A stretch of 64,000 nucleotides of DNA from Roseobacter sp. HKCCD6576-2 (GCF_013179285.1 NZ_WVNW01000001.1:930001-994000); one strand, 5' to 3'. Counted from the first letter of the stretch, positions 16,907-26,094 are shown. The notes: a model not told the origin generated them from the sequence alone. Made by a program: numbers and translations.

Positions 16907-17445
16907 ACCGGGATGCCGGTGGGCTTGCCGTCGATGGTTTCGGTATTCTGCTTCGCCCAATGGGTGCGGATATCGGCGTCGGATTTGCTGTCGACCCATT
17001 GCTGCATCGTCGGTCGCTCCCCCACATAATCCATGAAGGGTACGGCGTAGCCGCAGGAGGTTTGCACCAAATCCACATTAATATCGAAAATCTGTCGCGC
17101 ACTGCGATGGGGCGGGAAGAGCGCGGCCATCTCGGCCCAGTCGGGATCGACCGGATGGACAGCCCGGGCGGTGCCATAGCAGCGCAAGATCAACGGGCGT
17201 TTGGAAAAGGAACACCACATAAGGGTGATCCGCGGCTGTTCCAGAAGGTGCCCGGCGGTTTCATTTCCCGAACCCGTGAGGTTCAGCCAGGCAATCCGGT
17301 TGGACCCGAGAACGCGCAGAGACTCCATACCCTTGGGGGAGATGTTCACCCGCCCATCGATGCCTGCCGTGCCGGAGAAGAATAGAGGCTGCTCAGCGAT
17401 GAACCTCTGGTGATCTTCTTCGATTTTCTCGAATTGTTTGGCCAT
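16903..17445 (-). CDS. Pyridoxamine 5'-phosphate oxidase-family FMN-binding protein
   Basis: 180 residues. The split-barrel fold pattern ISPKGMESLRVLGSNRIAWLNLTGSGNETAGHLLEQPRITLMWCSF is that of the general stress/PNPOx-like group, not of the biosynthetic PdxH. PTMQQWVDSK near the C-terminus recurs in this subgroup. The ATG at 17445 shares its A with the glmS stop (TGATG), which favours it over a GTG one codon earlier. It belongs to the glmU-glmS transcription unit; the reason for the link is unknown. Confidence 0.86.
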   Translation of the reverse strand: MAKQFEKIEEDHQRFIAEQPLFFSGTAGIDGRVNISPKGMESLRVLGSNRIAWLNLTGSGNETAGHLLEQPRITLMWCSFSKRPLILRCYGTARAVHPVDPDWAEMAALFPPHRSARQIFDINVDLVQTSCGYAVPFMDYVGERPTMQQWVDSKSDADIRTHWAKQNTETIDGKPTGIPV

Positions 17446-19256
17446 CACTCCACCGTCACGGATTTCGCCAGATTGCGCGGCTGGTCCACATCGGTGCCCT
17501 TATGAACTGCCGTGTGATAGGCGATCAACTGCGCCGGGATGGAGTAGAGGATCGGGGCGAAGAACGGGTCAACCTCGGGCATGACCAGGGTTTTCCACGC
17601 GCCGTCCGAGGCCTGTTTCGCGCCGGGTTTGTCGGTCACCAACCAGACTTTGCCGTCGCGCGCCATCACCTCCTGCATGTTCGAGACGGTCTTGTCGAAA
17701 AGCGCGTCGCGCGGCGCCAGAACCACCACCGGCACAGTTTTGTCGACCAAGGCGATTGGACCGTGTTTCAACTCGCCCGAGGCGTAGCCTTCTGCATGTA
17801 TATAGCTGATTTCTTTGAGCTTTAACGCGCCCTCTAGCGCTAGAGGGAACATCGCGCCGCGCCCCAGGAACAGCACAGTTTGGGCGCGTGCCAAGGTCCG
17901 CGTATGGCGCTTGATCTGATCCTCCAACGCAAGCGCTTGGTTGATCAGCGCCGGCAGGGCGCGGAGCTGCCGCAGCATGTCGGCTTCGCGCGCGGCATCG
18001 ATCCGGCCTCTTTGCCGGCCGGCCAAGATCGCGAGGTTGGCCAACACGCCCAGTTGGCAGATGAACGCTTTGGTGGAGGCGACGCCGACCTCAACCCCGG
18101 CCTTGAGCGGCAGCGCCAGGTCGCTTTCCCGGGCGATAGAGCTTTCGGCCACATTCACCACCGATAGAATCCGGGCGGCTTTGCCCTCGGCATAGCGCAG
18201 CGCGGCCAGCGTGTCGGCGGTCTCCCCCGATTGGCTGACGAAAAGCGCGGTCGCTTTGTCGGAAACCGGCGGCTCGCGGTAGCGGAACTCGCTGGCGATA
18301 TCGACGTCGCAGGGCAGGCCCGCAAGCTGTTCGAACCAGTATTTTGCCACCAAACAGGCATAGTTGGCCGTGCCGCAGGCGACGAGGATCACCCGATCCG
18401 TCTCGCTGAAATCGACATCGCCCTCTGGTATCTGCACCGTGTCGCCCTGGGCGTAATGCGCCAGGCAATCGGCCAGAACCGTGGGCTGCTCAAACACCTC
18501 TTTGGCCATGAAATGCCGGTGCCCGCCCTTGTCGATCTGCGTCGCCTGGGCGGCGATTTCCCGCAATTCCCGATTGGCCCGGCGGCCTTTGGCATCATAA
18601 ATCTCGGCCCCTTCACGAGTGACAAAGGCATAGTCGCCTTCTTCGAGATAAGTGATCCGGTTGGTCATCGGGCTAAGCGCGATGGCGTCGGAGCCCACAT
18701 ACATCTCGCCATCGCCATGGCCGATAGCGAGCGGTGAGCCTTTGCGCGCCGCCACGATCAAATCACCTTCGCCTTGGAACAGGAACGCCAGCGCGAAGGC
18801 CCCTTCGAGATGTTTCAGCGTCTCGACGGCGGCGTCGCGCGGCGTCATGCCCTGGTTGAGGTAATGCTCGCAAAGTTGCGCGACGGTTTCCGTATCGGTT
18901 TCGCTTTCCCACGCCGCGCCGTTCAGCCGGTCGCGCAGTTCACGGAAATTCTCGATAATCCCGTTATGGACCACGGCCACGCGACCTGCGCGATGGGGAT
19001 GGGCATTGGCGACGGTTGGCCCGCCATGGGTGGCCCATCTTGTGTGGCCAATGCCGGATTTGCCGGGCAGCGGATTGTGCACCAATTCATCGCTGAGATT
19101 GACCAGTTTGCCAACGGCGCGGCGGCGGTCAAGCGTGCCGTTTTGCACCGTGGCCAAACCGGCGCTGTCATAGCCCCGATATTCGAGCCGTTTGAGGGCT
19201 TCTACCAAGATTGGCGCGACCTCGTGATCGCCCAGAACACCGACAATGCCACACAT
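17445..19256 (-). CDS. glmS: Glutamine-fructose-6-phosphate aminotransferase
   Basis: 603 residues. The enzyme makes glucosamine-6-phosphate, the entry to peptidoglycan and lipopolysaccharide amino sugars. The catalytic Cys2 is exposed after Met removal (MCGIVGVLGD), TRWATHGGPTVANAHPH forms the glutaminase site, and two SIS domains follow (about 285-425 and 455-595) with KLKEISYIHAEGYASGELKHGPIALVD and the C-terminal PRNLAKSVTVE. It begins 3 nt after glmU, so both are co-transcribed. Confidence 0.98.
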   Translation of the reverse strand: MCGIVGVLGDHEVAPILVEALKRLEYRGYDSAGLATVQNGTLDRRRAVGKLVNLSDELVHNPLPGKSGIGHTRWATHGGPTVANAHPHRAGRVAVVHNGIIENFRELRDRLNGAAWESETDTETVAQLCEHYLNQGMTPRDAAVETLKHLEGAFALAFLFQGEGDLIVAARKGSPLAIGHGDGEMYVGSDAIALSPMTNRITYLEEGDYAFVTREGAEIYDAKGRRANRELREIAAQATQIDKGGHRHFMAKEVFEQPTVLADCLAHYAQGDTVQIPEGDVDFSETDRVILVACGTANYACLVAKYWFEQLAGLPCDVDIASEFRYREPPVSDKATALFVSQSGETADTLAALRYAEGKAARILSVVNVAESSIARESDLALPLKAGVEVGVASTKAFICQLGVLANLAILAGRQRGRIDAAREADMLRQLRALPALINQALALEDQIKRHTRTLARAQTVLFLGRGAMFPLALEGALKLKEISYIHAEGYASGELKHGPIALVDKTVPVVVLAPRDALFDKTVSNMQEVMARDGKVWLVTDKPGAKQASDGAWKTLVMPEVDPFFAPILYSIPAQLIAYHTAVHKGTDVDQPRNLAKSVTVE

Positions 19257-19259
19257 GCT

Positions 19260-20609
19260 CTACTGCCCTTTTTGCTTGGCTTTGATCGCGCGGAGCCGGG
19301 CCATCAGTTTGGCCGCGAGCCCGGGTTTGTTGATCTGCTTGCCGCGTGCGACGGCCAGCGCCTCATCCGGCACATCTTCGGTGATCACCGATCCGCTTGC
19401 GGTCATCGCGTCCGCGCCGACTTTGACCGGCGCGACCAGCATCGTGTTGGAGCCGATAAAGGCCCGCGCGCCGATCTGTGTTTGGTGCTTCATCACCCCA
19501 TCGTAGTTGCAGGTGATGGTGCCGGCACCAATGTTGCTGGCTGTGCCGATGGTCGCGTCGCCGATATAGCTCAGGTGATTGACCTTCGCGCCTTCACCGA
19601 TCTGGGCCGCTTTCACTTCAACGAAATTGCCGATCCGTGCGTCATTGCCCAACTCTGCGCCGGGGCGAAGACGCGCGTAAGGCCCGACAATGGCATCAGC
19701 GCCCACATGGGCGCCTTCGAGGTGCGAAAAGGCGCGGATCGTGGCGCCGGATTCGACCGTGACGCCCGGCGCGAAGACCACGTTTTGTTCGACCACCGCA
19801 TCGCGGCCGATATGTGTGTCATAGGCGAAATGTACTGTGCTGGGCGCGGTCAAGGTGACCCCCGCGTCGAGCATCTCGGCGCGTTTGGCGGTTTGGAACA
19901 GCGCTTCTGCGCCTGCAAGTTCCGCCCGGGTGTTGATGCCGAGCGTTTCCGCCTCGGGGCAGGTGATCGCGGTGGCGCTCAGCCCCTCGGCGGCGGCAAG
20001 AGCGGGCACGTCGGTGAGGTAATACTCGCCTGCGGCATTCTTCGTTTCGACCTTGGCCAAAAGGCGCATAAGGGTGGCGGCGTCGGCGGCGAGAAGCCCG
20101 GAATTGCAAAGCGGGTTGGCCAGTTCGTCTGGTGTCGCGTCTTTCGCCTCGACAATGCGGGTCAGACGATCCCCCTCCATCACCAACCGGCCGTACCGGC
20201 CCGGATCATCGGCCTCGAACCCCAGAACCACGATGTCATGGTTTGCGCGGGCGTCGACCATACGGCTGAGTGTGTCGGTCGAGATGAACGGTGTGTCGCC
20301 GTAGAGCACGATGACATCGCCCGCGAACCCGTCCAACGCGGGCGCGGCTTGCAGCACCGCGTGGCCAGTGCCGAGTTGTTCGTCTTGACGGATGCAGATG
20401 GCCTCGGGGTCAAAATCGCCCACGGCTTTTTCCACGGCCGCCGCGCCGTGCCCCGTAACCACAATCACCCGCTCAGGTTCCAACGCCGCGCCGGAGTGCA
20501 TCGCATGCGCGATCAGGGGTGCCCCGCCAATTTGGTGCAGCACTTTCGGGCGGTCGGAGTTCATCCGCGTGCCCTGACCGGCGGCGAGGATGACAAGGGC
20601 GATCGGCAT
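19260..20609 (-). CDS. glmU: Bifunctional UDP-N-acetylglucosamine pyrophosphorylase/glucosamine-1-phosphate acetyltransferase
   Basis: 449 residues from the ATG at 20609. The N-terminal uridylyltransferase shows LAAGQGTRMNSDRPKVLHQIGG; the C-terminal half is a left-handed beta-helix of hexapeptide repeats with YIGDATIGTASNIGAGTITCNYDG at the acetyl-CoA site. It supplies UDP-GlcNAc together with GlmS. The open frame extends upstream to 20690, but that segment lies in the divergent promoter region shared with gph. Confidence 0.97.
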   Translation of the reverse strand: MPIALVILAAGQGTRMNSDRPKVLHQIGGAPLIAHAMHSGAALEPERVIVVTGHGAAAVEKAVGDFDPEAICIRQDEQLGTGHAVLQAAPALDGFAGDVIVLYGDTPFISTDTLSRMVDARANHDIVVLGFEADDPGRYGRLVMEGDRLTRIVEAKDATPDELANPLCNSGLLAADAATLMRLLAKVETKNAAGEYYLTDVPALAAAEGLSATAITCPEAETLGINTRAELAGAEALFQTAKRAEMLDAGVTLTAPSTVHFAYDTHIGRDAVVEQNVVFAPGVTVESGATIRAFSHLEGAHVGADAIVGPYARLRPGAELGNDARIGNFVEVKAAQIGEGAKVNHLSYIGDATIGTASNIGAGTITCNYDGVMKHQTQIGARAFIGSNTMLVAPVKVGADAMTASGSVITEDVPDEALAVARGKQINKPGLAAKLMARLRAIKAKQKGQ

Positions 20610-20747
20610 GGGCCTGTCCACATTTTCTTTTTGTCTTGTGGCCCCGGTATGTTCCATGCCACCCCATCGCGCAAGCCAGGGCACGGTCAAATCGGCTTAC
20701 GGTTCATTTCAGGCGCAGGCGGAAATCTGCCCAAAGAGGAGAGCAGG

Positions 20748-21413
20748 ATGCGCACGGTGATCTTCGATTTGGACGGGACATTGGCCGACACCTCCGGCGA
20801 TCTGATCGCGGCGGCTAATGCGGCTTTGGAGGCGCTGGGCCATGCGCCGCAACTCGTTCATGGGCAAGATGATGCGACCGCTTTTCGCGGTGGGCGAGCA
20901 ATGCTGAAACTGGGTTTTGAGCGCTTGCGGCTTGAGGCACCAGCAGCAGAGATCGAGGCCGGCTATCCGCTGCTTCTTGAAGCCTATGGGGCGGCGATTG
21001 ACGTGCATACGCAGCTTTATCCTGGGGCGATTGCGGCGGTTGAGCGGCTGCGCGCCGCCGATGTGGCGGTGGGCATTTGCACCAACAAGCCGGAAGGGCT
21101 GGCGGAAACCTTGATGTCCCGGTTGGGTGTGCGCGATCTGTTCGACTCGCTTGTTGGGGCCGACACGCTGCCGGTGCGCAAGCCCGACCCTGCGCCGTTT
21201 ATTTTGGCGGTTGAGCGGGCGGCGGGCAGCCGGACCAGCGCGCTTTTGGTGGGCGACACAGACACGGACCGAAAGACCGCGCGGGCCGCAGGTGTGCCAA
21301 GCGTTCTGATCACATTTGGACCGGACGGGCGTGGGGTTGAAGCGTTGGCTCCGGAAGCGCTTTTGGATCATTACGATGATCTGGATCGGATCGTGGACCA
21401 TCTTCTGAGCTGA
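20748..21413 (+). CDS. gph: HAD-family phosphatase, probable phosphoglycolate phosphatase
   Basis: 221 residues. HAD motif I is VIFDLDGTLADT at the N-terminus, motif II the T of GICTNKP (about 107-113), and motifs III/IV are VRKPDPAPF with LLVGDTDTDRKTARAAG. An alpha-helical cap lies between motifs I and II, as in Gph, which removes 2-phosphoglycolate. The start ATG follows AGAGGAG; the very long open frame upstream is antisense to glmS and glmU and is not coding. It is divergent from glmU. Confidence 0.9.
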   Translation: MRTVIFDLDGTLADTSGDLIAAANAALEALGHAPQLVHGQDDATAFRGGRAMLKLGFERLRLEAPAAEIEAGYPLLLEAYGAAIDVHTQLYPGAIAAVERLRAADVAVGICTNKPEGLAETLMSRLGVRDLFDSLVGADTLPVRKPDPAPFILAVERAAGSRTSALLVGDTDTDRKTARAAGVPSVLITFGPDGRGVEALAPEALLDHYDDLDRIVDHLLS

Positions 21414-21464
21414 GAGCACGCAGATGGGATTGACGCGCGCCGCGGGCCGCATAATCCTCCGACC

Positions 21465-22658
21465 ATGGATAGAACAGTTTTCACCGGCAGTTTCACGCAA
21501 CAAGAACCGATCCCAGAGGCGGGCATCGCGGCGGCGTTGGAGGTGCTCGGCCATGGCCGCTTGCACCGCTACAACCTCCAAGGCGACGAGGCGGGCGAGA
21601 CGGCGCTTCTGGAAGAGGAATTCGCGGTCTTCACCGGAGCGAAATACGCGCTGGCCGTGGCCTCGGGCGGCTATGCGATGGGCTGTGCCTTGCGCGCCTT
21701 GGGTGTGGGGCCGGGCGACCGGGTCTTGTCAAACGGGTTTACGCTTGCGCCTGTGCCAGGCGCGATTGCCAGTGTCGGGGCGGAGCCGGTTTTTGTCGAA
21801 ACCACCGAGAGCTTGACCATCGACCTGCCCGATCTGGCGGAGAAAGCCGCGACATCGGGCGCGCGGGTGCTGCTTTTGTCGCATATGCGGGGGCATCTCT
21901 GCGATATGGGTGCGTTGATGGAGATTTGTGACCGCGCCGGGATCGCCGTGGTGGAAGATTGCGCCCATACGATGGGGGCGGAGTGGGAGGGTATCCCTTC
22001 AGGTCGCCATGGTGTCTTTGGCTGTTACTCGGCGCAGACCTATAAGCATGTGAATTCCGGCGAAGGCGGGCTGCTGATCTCGGATGATGCCGAGTTGATG
22101 GCGCGGGCCATTATCCAATCCGGCAGTTATATGCTTTACGGTCGCCATCGCGCCGCGCCGCCCGCGGAGGTGTTTGAGCGGGTGAAATATGTCACGCCGA
22201 ATATCTCTGGCCGGATGGACAATCTGCGCGCCGCGATCCTGCGTCCGCAACTGGCCGATTTGCCAGCGCAGGTGGCCCGTTGGAATGCGCTCTATTACGC
22301 GGTGGAGGAGGGGGTGCGGAACACGCCCGGTCTCAAAGTGATCGAGCGCGACCCGCGGGAGAAAATTGTGGGCTCGTCGATCCAGTTTCTTCTGCCGGAG
22401 GCGACGCCCGAGAAAATCGAAGCGATCATTGCGGGCTGTCTGGCGCGCGGCGTGGAGTTGAAATGGTTTGGGGCCGAAGAGCCGGTGGCCTTCACCTCAC
22501 GCTATGACAGTTGGCGCTATGCCCCGCCGCAGAGCTTGCCGAAGACCGATAAGGTTTTGGCCGGGCTTGTCGATATGCGCCTGCCGCTGACCTTTTCGGA
22601 TGAGGATGCGACATTGATCGCATCAATCATTCGCGACGAGGTGCGTGCGGCACTGTGA
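21465..22658 (+). CDS. DegT/DnrJ/EryC1-family PLP aminotransferase
   Basis: 397 residues. The PLP lysine is K194 in the stretch YSAQTYKHVNSGEGG; VVEDCAHTMGAEWEG holds the Asp that contacts the PLP ring nitrogen, and ASGGYAMGCALRAL is the phosphate-binding region. Most relatives aminate nucleotide-linked keto-sugars, but no sugar-nucleotide genes are nearby, so the substrate is open. It follows gph by 51 nt. A double-palindrome element begins 5 nt after its stop. Confidence 0.88.
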   Translation: MDRTVFTGSFTQQEPIPEAGIAAALEVLGHGRLHRYNLQGDEAGETALLEEEFAVFTGAKYALAVASGGYAMGCALRALGVGPGDRVLSNGFTLAPVPGAIASVGAEPVFVETTESLTIDLPDLAEKAATSGARVLLLSHMRGHLCDMGALMEICDRAGIAVVEDCAHTMGAEWEGIPSGRHGVFGCYSAQTYKHVNSGEGGLLISDDAELMARAIIQSGSYMLYGRHRAAPPAEVFERVKYVTPNISGRMDNLRAAILRPQLADLPAQVARWNALYYAVEEGVRNTPGLKVIERDPREKIVGSSIQFLLPEATPEKIEAIIAGCLARGVELKWFGAEEPVAFTSRYDSWRYAPPQSLPKTDKVLAGLVDMRLPLTFSDEDATLIASIIRDEVRAAL

Positions 22659-22662
22659 GGCG

Positions 22663-22705
22663 CAAAATTCTTACAAGAATTTTGACCGGAATTTTGCAAA
22701 ACTCC
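22663..22705. repeat. Double-palindrome element (type B, copy 1)
   Basis: CAAAATTCTT-AC-AAGAATTTTG (22663-22684, perfect arms) followed after ACC by GGAATTTTG/CAAAACTCC (22688-22705, one mismatch). It is closely similar to the element at 30241-30282 and likewise begins just after a stop codon. Confidence 0.8.
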
Positions 22706-22725
22706 GGGCCGATTGCCGATAGGTT

Positions 22726-22772
22726 TTGACTCACTTTCCGCTCTGGGCTATGAATTGAACAAGCGTTCAATT
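22726..22772 (+). promoter_or_regulatory. Promoter of ivd with overlapping palindromic operator
   Basis: TTGACT (22726-22731) and TATGAA (22749-22754) are 17 nt apart, a good sigma-70-type promoter. The -10 box runs into a perfect inverted repeat AATTGAAC-AAGC-GTTCAATT (22753-22772), placed where a bound repressor would block transcription. The half-site TTGAAC/GTTCAA resembles what I recall for TetR-type regulators of fatty-acid and branched-chain acyl-CoA breakdown (PsrA-like). The regulator is not in this window. Confidence 0.75.
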
Positions 22773-22790
22773 AAGGGGAGGGGCCGTGCG

Positions 22791-23954
22791 ATGTTCATGG
22801 CGTCAATGAAGTTCGACGTGGGCGAAGATGTGAATGCGCTGCGCGAGATGGTGCATCGCTGGGCCCAAGATCGGGTCAAGCCAATGGCGGCAGAGATCGA
22901 CCAATCCAACGAATTTCCGCCCGCGCTTTGGGCCGAGATGGGCGAGTTGGGCCTATTGGGCATCACCGTTGACGAAGAGTTCGGCGGCGCAGGCATGGGC
23001 TATCTCGCGCATGTGATCGCGGTGGAGGAGATCGCGCGGGCTTCGGCCTCAGTCTCGCTCTCTTATGGCGCGCATTCGAACCTTTGCGTGAACCAAATCA
23101 AACTGAACGGCACGCCGGAGCAGAAGGCGAAATACCTGCCTGGGCTGGTATCGGGCGCACATGTCGGCGCATTGGCGATGTCAGAGGCCGGCGCTGGCTC
23201 CGATGTGGTCTCGATGAAGTTGAAGGCCGAGAAGCGCAATGATCGCTATATCCTGAATGGCACGAAGTATTGGATCACCAACGGGCCGGATGCCGACACC
23301 CTTGTGGTGTACGCCAAAACCGACCCGGAGGCCGGATCAAAGGGCATGACGGCGTTTTTGATCGAGAAAGACATGGTTGGCTTCTCGACCTCGGTGCATT
23401 TCGACAAAATGGGGATGCGCGGTTCGAACACCGCCGAGTTGGTCTTCGAAGATGTCGAAGTGCCGTTCGAGAATGTCTTGGGGGAAGAAGGCAAAGGCGT
23501 GCGGGTGCTGATGTCAGGCCTTGACTATGAACGTGTGGTGTTGAGCGGGATCGGCACTGGCATCATGGCGGCCTGTCTCGATGAAATCATGCCCTACATG
23601 GTCGAGCGCAAGCAGTTTGGCCAAAGCATCGGGAATTTCCAACTGATGCAGGGCAAAATCGCCGACATGTATACGAAAATGAACTCAGCCCGGGCCTATG
23701 TTTACGAGGTCGCCAAGGCTTGCGACCGCGGCGAAGTCACACGCCAGGACGCCGCGGCCTGCGTCCTCTATGCCTCGGAGGAGGCGATGGTTGTGGCGCA
23801 TCAAGCGGTGCAGGCGATGGGCGGCGCAGGTTTCATGAATGACAGCGCCGTCAGCCGGATGTTCCGTGATGCGAAGCTGATGGAGATCGGCGCGGGCACC
23901 TCCGAAATCCGGCGGATGCTGGTGGGCCGTGAAATGATGGCGCTGATGGCCTGA
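22791..23954 (+). CDS. ivd: Isovaleryl-CoA dehydrogenase
   Basis: 387 residues from the ATG at 22791, after GGGGAGGGG; another ATG at 22797 is possible. This FAD enzyme oxidises isovaleryl-CoA to 3-methylcrotonyl-CoA in leucine breakdown and passes electrons to ETF. The catalytic Glu is E247 in GLDYERVVL, the position used by isovaleryl-CoA dehydrogenases, while the site used by most acyl-CoA dehydrogenases carries Ala ([10 protein letters not shown]). [14 protein letters not shown] and [16 protein letters not shown] are also typical. It fits with the methylcrotonoyl-CoA carboxylase genes 2.3 kb downstream. Confidence 0.95.
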   Translation: MFMASMKFDVGEDVNALREMVHRWAQDRVKPMAAEIDQSNEFPPALWAEMGELGLLGITVDEEFGGAGMGYLAHVIAVEEIARASASVSLSYGAHSNLCVNQIKLNGTPEQKAKYLPGLVSGAHVGALAMSEAGAGSDVVSMKLKAEKRNDRYILNGTKYWITNGPDADTLVVYAKTDPEAGSKGMTAFLIEKDMVGFSTSVHFDKMGMRGSNTAELVFEDVEVPFENVLGEEGKGVRVLMSGLDYERVVLSGIGTGIMAACLDEIMPYMVERKQFGQSIGNFQLMQGKIADMYTKMNSARAYVYEVAKACDRGEVTRQDAAACVLYASEEAMVVAHQAVQAMGGAGFMNDSAVSRMFRDAKLMEIGAGTSEIRRMLVGREMMALMA

Positions 23955-23959
23955 AACCC

Positions 23960-24358
23960 ATGGAAGCGCTCGGCGATCTCAACGTGACCGAAGGCGTGCT
24001 GCACAGCGAGCTGAGCAGCGTGGCCCTGGTGCTGGAGTGGATTGCGGCGCTGGTCAGCATTCTGGCGATCCTCGTCATGCTGATCGGCACGGTCCGGTTT
24101 CTCGTCGGGTTTATAAGTGGCGAGGCCAAGGTCGCCAAAACCGACCGCGCCCGGATGCTGAACGAAGAGCGGGTGGAGCTTGGGCGCTACATTCTGGCTG
24201 GGCTGGAGCTCTTCATTGTTGCCGATATCATTCACACCGCGCTCAGCTTCGCGCTTGGCGATCTGATCTTCCTCGGGCTTCTGGTGCTGATCCGGTCGGC
24301 GATCAGCTTCTTCCTCGACCGCGAGATCGAGGCCATCCGGAAGGACCCCGAGCGGTGA
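23960..24358 (+). CDS. DUF1622 membrane protein
   Basis: 132 residues with about three membrane segments. The pattern VRFLVGFISGE, LNEERVELGRYILAGLELFIVADIIHTAL and LVLIRSAISFFLDREIEAI is the DUF1622 family, of unknown function. It begins 5 nt after ivd and overlaps the next gene by 4 nt (GTGA), so it belongs to the ivd transcription unit or a coupled group. It has no recognised role in leucine breakdown. Confidence 0.85.
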   Translation: MEALGDLNVTEGVLHSELSSVALVLEWIAALVSILAILVMLIGTVRFLVGFISGEAKVAKTDRARMLNEERVELGRYILAGLELFIVADIIHTALSFALGDLIFLGLLVLIRSAISFFLDREIEAIRKDPER

Positions 24359-24663
24359 CCCGGCCGATGTGGATCAGCCTTGCCGGCCTCGTTCTGGCTG
24401 CCACACTCTTTGGCGTGGTGATGGGCTTGCGCGCGGTGCCGCCGACCGAGGGCGAGATTATCGACAGTTTGGCGGCGCTCTATGTAGCAGAAACCGGCGG
24501 TTCGCCGACAGATTGTCACGCGGTGCCTTCAGAGTTGAACGGTGTGCGTTTGGTGCTGATTTGTATGCCACAGGGCGGCGAAACCCGGCTCTATCCTGTG
24601 AATGATTGGGGTGTCATGGTGGAGCTTGACGCCTCACTGACAGCAGGAGAGCCCCAGACATGA
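24355..24663 (+). CDS. Small membrane-anchored protein of unknown function
   Basis: 102 residues. The GTG start overlaps the DUF1622 stop (GTGA); an in-frame ATG at 24367 is an alternative. One N-terminal hydrophobic segment (about 6-26, WISLAGLVLAATLFGVVMGL) is followed by a periplasm-type domain with two cysteines, C54 and C70, that could pair. I recognise no family. Its stop overlaps the start of the next gene (ATGA), so the three genes from 23960 to 25379 look translationally coupled. Confidence 0.7.
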   Translation: MTRPMWISLAGLVLAATLFGVVMGLRAVPPTEGEIIDSLAALYVAETGGSPTDCHAVPSELNGVRLVLICMPQGGETRLYPVNDWGVMVELDASLTAGEPQT

Positions 24664-25379
24664 GCGATTTTTCCAAACTGAACGCCTTGTTTTTCAACAC
24701 ATCTCTGAAGCGCACGGCAGATGAAAGCCATACGCAGCTTTTGATGAACGCATCCGCCGGGATCATGGAAAAACACGGTGTCACGGTCGAGCACGTGCAT
24801 ATGTTCGATCATCAGATCGTGCCCGGGGTCTATCCGGATATGACCGAACACGGCTGGGATCGGGATGACTGGCCGCAGATTTGGCCGAAGGTGCTTGAGG
24901 CCGATATTCTGGTCATCGGCACGCCGCTTTGGTTGGGCGAGGAAAGCTCGCTTTGCCGGGTGTTGATCGAGCGGCTCTATGGCATGTCTGGTGAGCTGAA
25001 TGACAAGGGCCAGAGCATCTATTACGGCAAGGTGGGCGGCTGTGTCGTGACCGGCAATGAAGACGGGATCAAACACGCGGCGATGACGATCTGCTATGCG
25101 CTGAGCCATCTGGGTGTGACGATCCCACCCCAAGCGGATTGCGGCTGGATCGGCGAGGCCGGGCCTGGCGCGTCTTATGGCGATGATGACGGGGCGGGCG
25201 GCAAGATCGGCTTCGACAATGATTTCACGCAACGCAACACGACGATCATGACCTGGAACCTGATGCATATGGCCAAGCTGCTGAAAGGCGCAGGTGGTCT
25301 GCCGAATGAGGGCAATGACCGGCGCGCGTGGAAAGCAGGGTGCCGGTTCGACTATGAGAACCCGGAGTATCGCGCGTGA
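24660..25379 (+). CDS. Flavodoxin-fold NAD(P)H-dependent FMN reductase family protein
   Basis: 239 residues. The flavodoxin-like fold is seen in LNALFFNTSLKRTADESHT (phosphate loop region), ILVIGTPLWLGEESSLCRVLIERLYGM and GKVGGCVVTGNEDGIKHAAMTICYAL. Relatives reduce FMN, quinones or azo compounds. The ATG overlaps the stop of the preceding gene by 4 nt. A C-terminal stretch after residue 180 is longer than in most family members. The partner and substrate are unknown. Confidence 0.85.
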   Translation: MSDFSKLNALFFNTSLKRTADESHTQLLMNASAGIMEKHGVTVEHVHMFDHQIVPGVYPDMTEHGWDRDDWPQIWPKVLEADILVIGTPLWLGEESSLCRVLIERLYGMSGELNDKGQSIYYGKVGGCVVTGNEDGIKHAAMTICYALSHLGVTIPPQADCGWIGEAGPGASYGDDDGAGGKIGFDNDFTQRNTTIMTWNLMHMAKLLKGAGGLPNEGNDRRAWKAGCRFDYENPEYRA

Positions 25380-25449
25380 GGGTGTTTGAATGACCCAGGC
25401 GCAAGAATACGGCGCGCCGTCCTTGGTTGGGGATGAACGGCGCACCGGA

Positions 25450-25475
25450 CCTGCCCCCACCATGACAGGGGCAGG
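25450..25475. terminator. Hairpin between convergent genes
   Basis: Perfect 8-bp arms CCTGCCCC (25450-25457) and GGGGCAGG (25468-25475) with a 10-nt loop, 70 nt after the FMN reductase stop and 13 nt beyond the ompW stop. No U-tract is seen on either side. Confidence 0.55.
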
Positions 25476-25488
25476 CCGCGTGATGCGA

Positions 25489-26094
25489 TTAGAAGCGCAT
25501 CACGTAGGAGATGCCGTAGACCATCGGGTCGATCTCGGCAGTTCCCTGATAGACACCATCCACATGCACATCGGCGTCGATATCCATCCAGCGCACGTTG
25601 AAGCGGACAGCCGCTCGATCCGACACCGCGTAGTCCAGCCCGGCTTGCAACGCCAGCCCGATGCTGTCGTCGAGCTCGATAATCGACCCGCCGCCGATTG
25701 TATCCACGTCCAGAAAGGCCGTGTAGTTGATACCCGCGCCCACATAGGGGGTGAGGCGGCTGTCATTGGCGAAGTGGTAGTTCAAAGAGACCGTCGGCGG
25801 CAGAAGGTTCGTCGTTGCCGTGTCGGTCCCGTTCAGGGCGATGGTGTGTTCAAACGGCGTCGCGGCCAGGACTTCGATGCCCAGGTTGTCGCGAATGAAG
25901 TATTCAAACGTGATTGTCGGGCGGATGTCATCGTCGATCGTCGAGTTGGCACCAGCAATGACACCCGTATCGGATTGCGGGTTGATCGAGCCGATGCCGA
26001 AGCCGAGCGTCCAGTCGCCTCTTTGCTGCGCCGCCGCCGCACCTGCGGAAGCGAGCAGGGCAATCATGGCGAGGGCGGAAATGGTCGTTCTCAT
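25489..26094 (-). CDS. OmpW-family outer membrane protein
   Basis: 201 residues. The ATG at 26094 starts a signal peptide (MRTTISALAMIALLASAGAA, cleavage after AAAA). The mature part shows the OmpW pattern of a small eight-stranded barrel: DWTLGFGIGSINP, IRPTITFEYFIRDNLGIEVLAATPF, LLPPTVSLNYHF, LTPYVGAGINYTAF and an end in aromatic residue (YVMRF). OmpW proteins form narrow hydrophobic channels. It is divergent from mccB. The upstream extension of the frame has no start context. Confidence 0.93.
   Translation of the reverse strand: MRTTISALAMIALLASAGAAAAQQRGDWTLGFGIGSINPQSDTGVIAGANSTIDDDIRPTITFEYFIRDNLGIEVLAATPFEHTIALNGTDTATTNLLPPTVSLNYHFANDSRLTPYVGAGINYTAFLDVDTIGGGSIIELDDSIGLALQAGLDYAVSDRAAVRFNVRWMDIDADVHVDGVYQGTAEIDPMVYGISYVMRF

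Noticed and set aside
18774-20747. Upstream two-thirds of an 879-codon plus-strand frame ending in gph
   Set aside because: This part is antisense to glmS and glmU and has no domain; only the part from the ATG at 20748, after a good ribosome binding site, is a HAD phosphatase.
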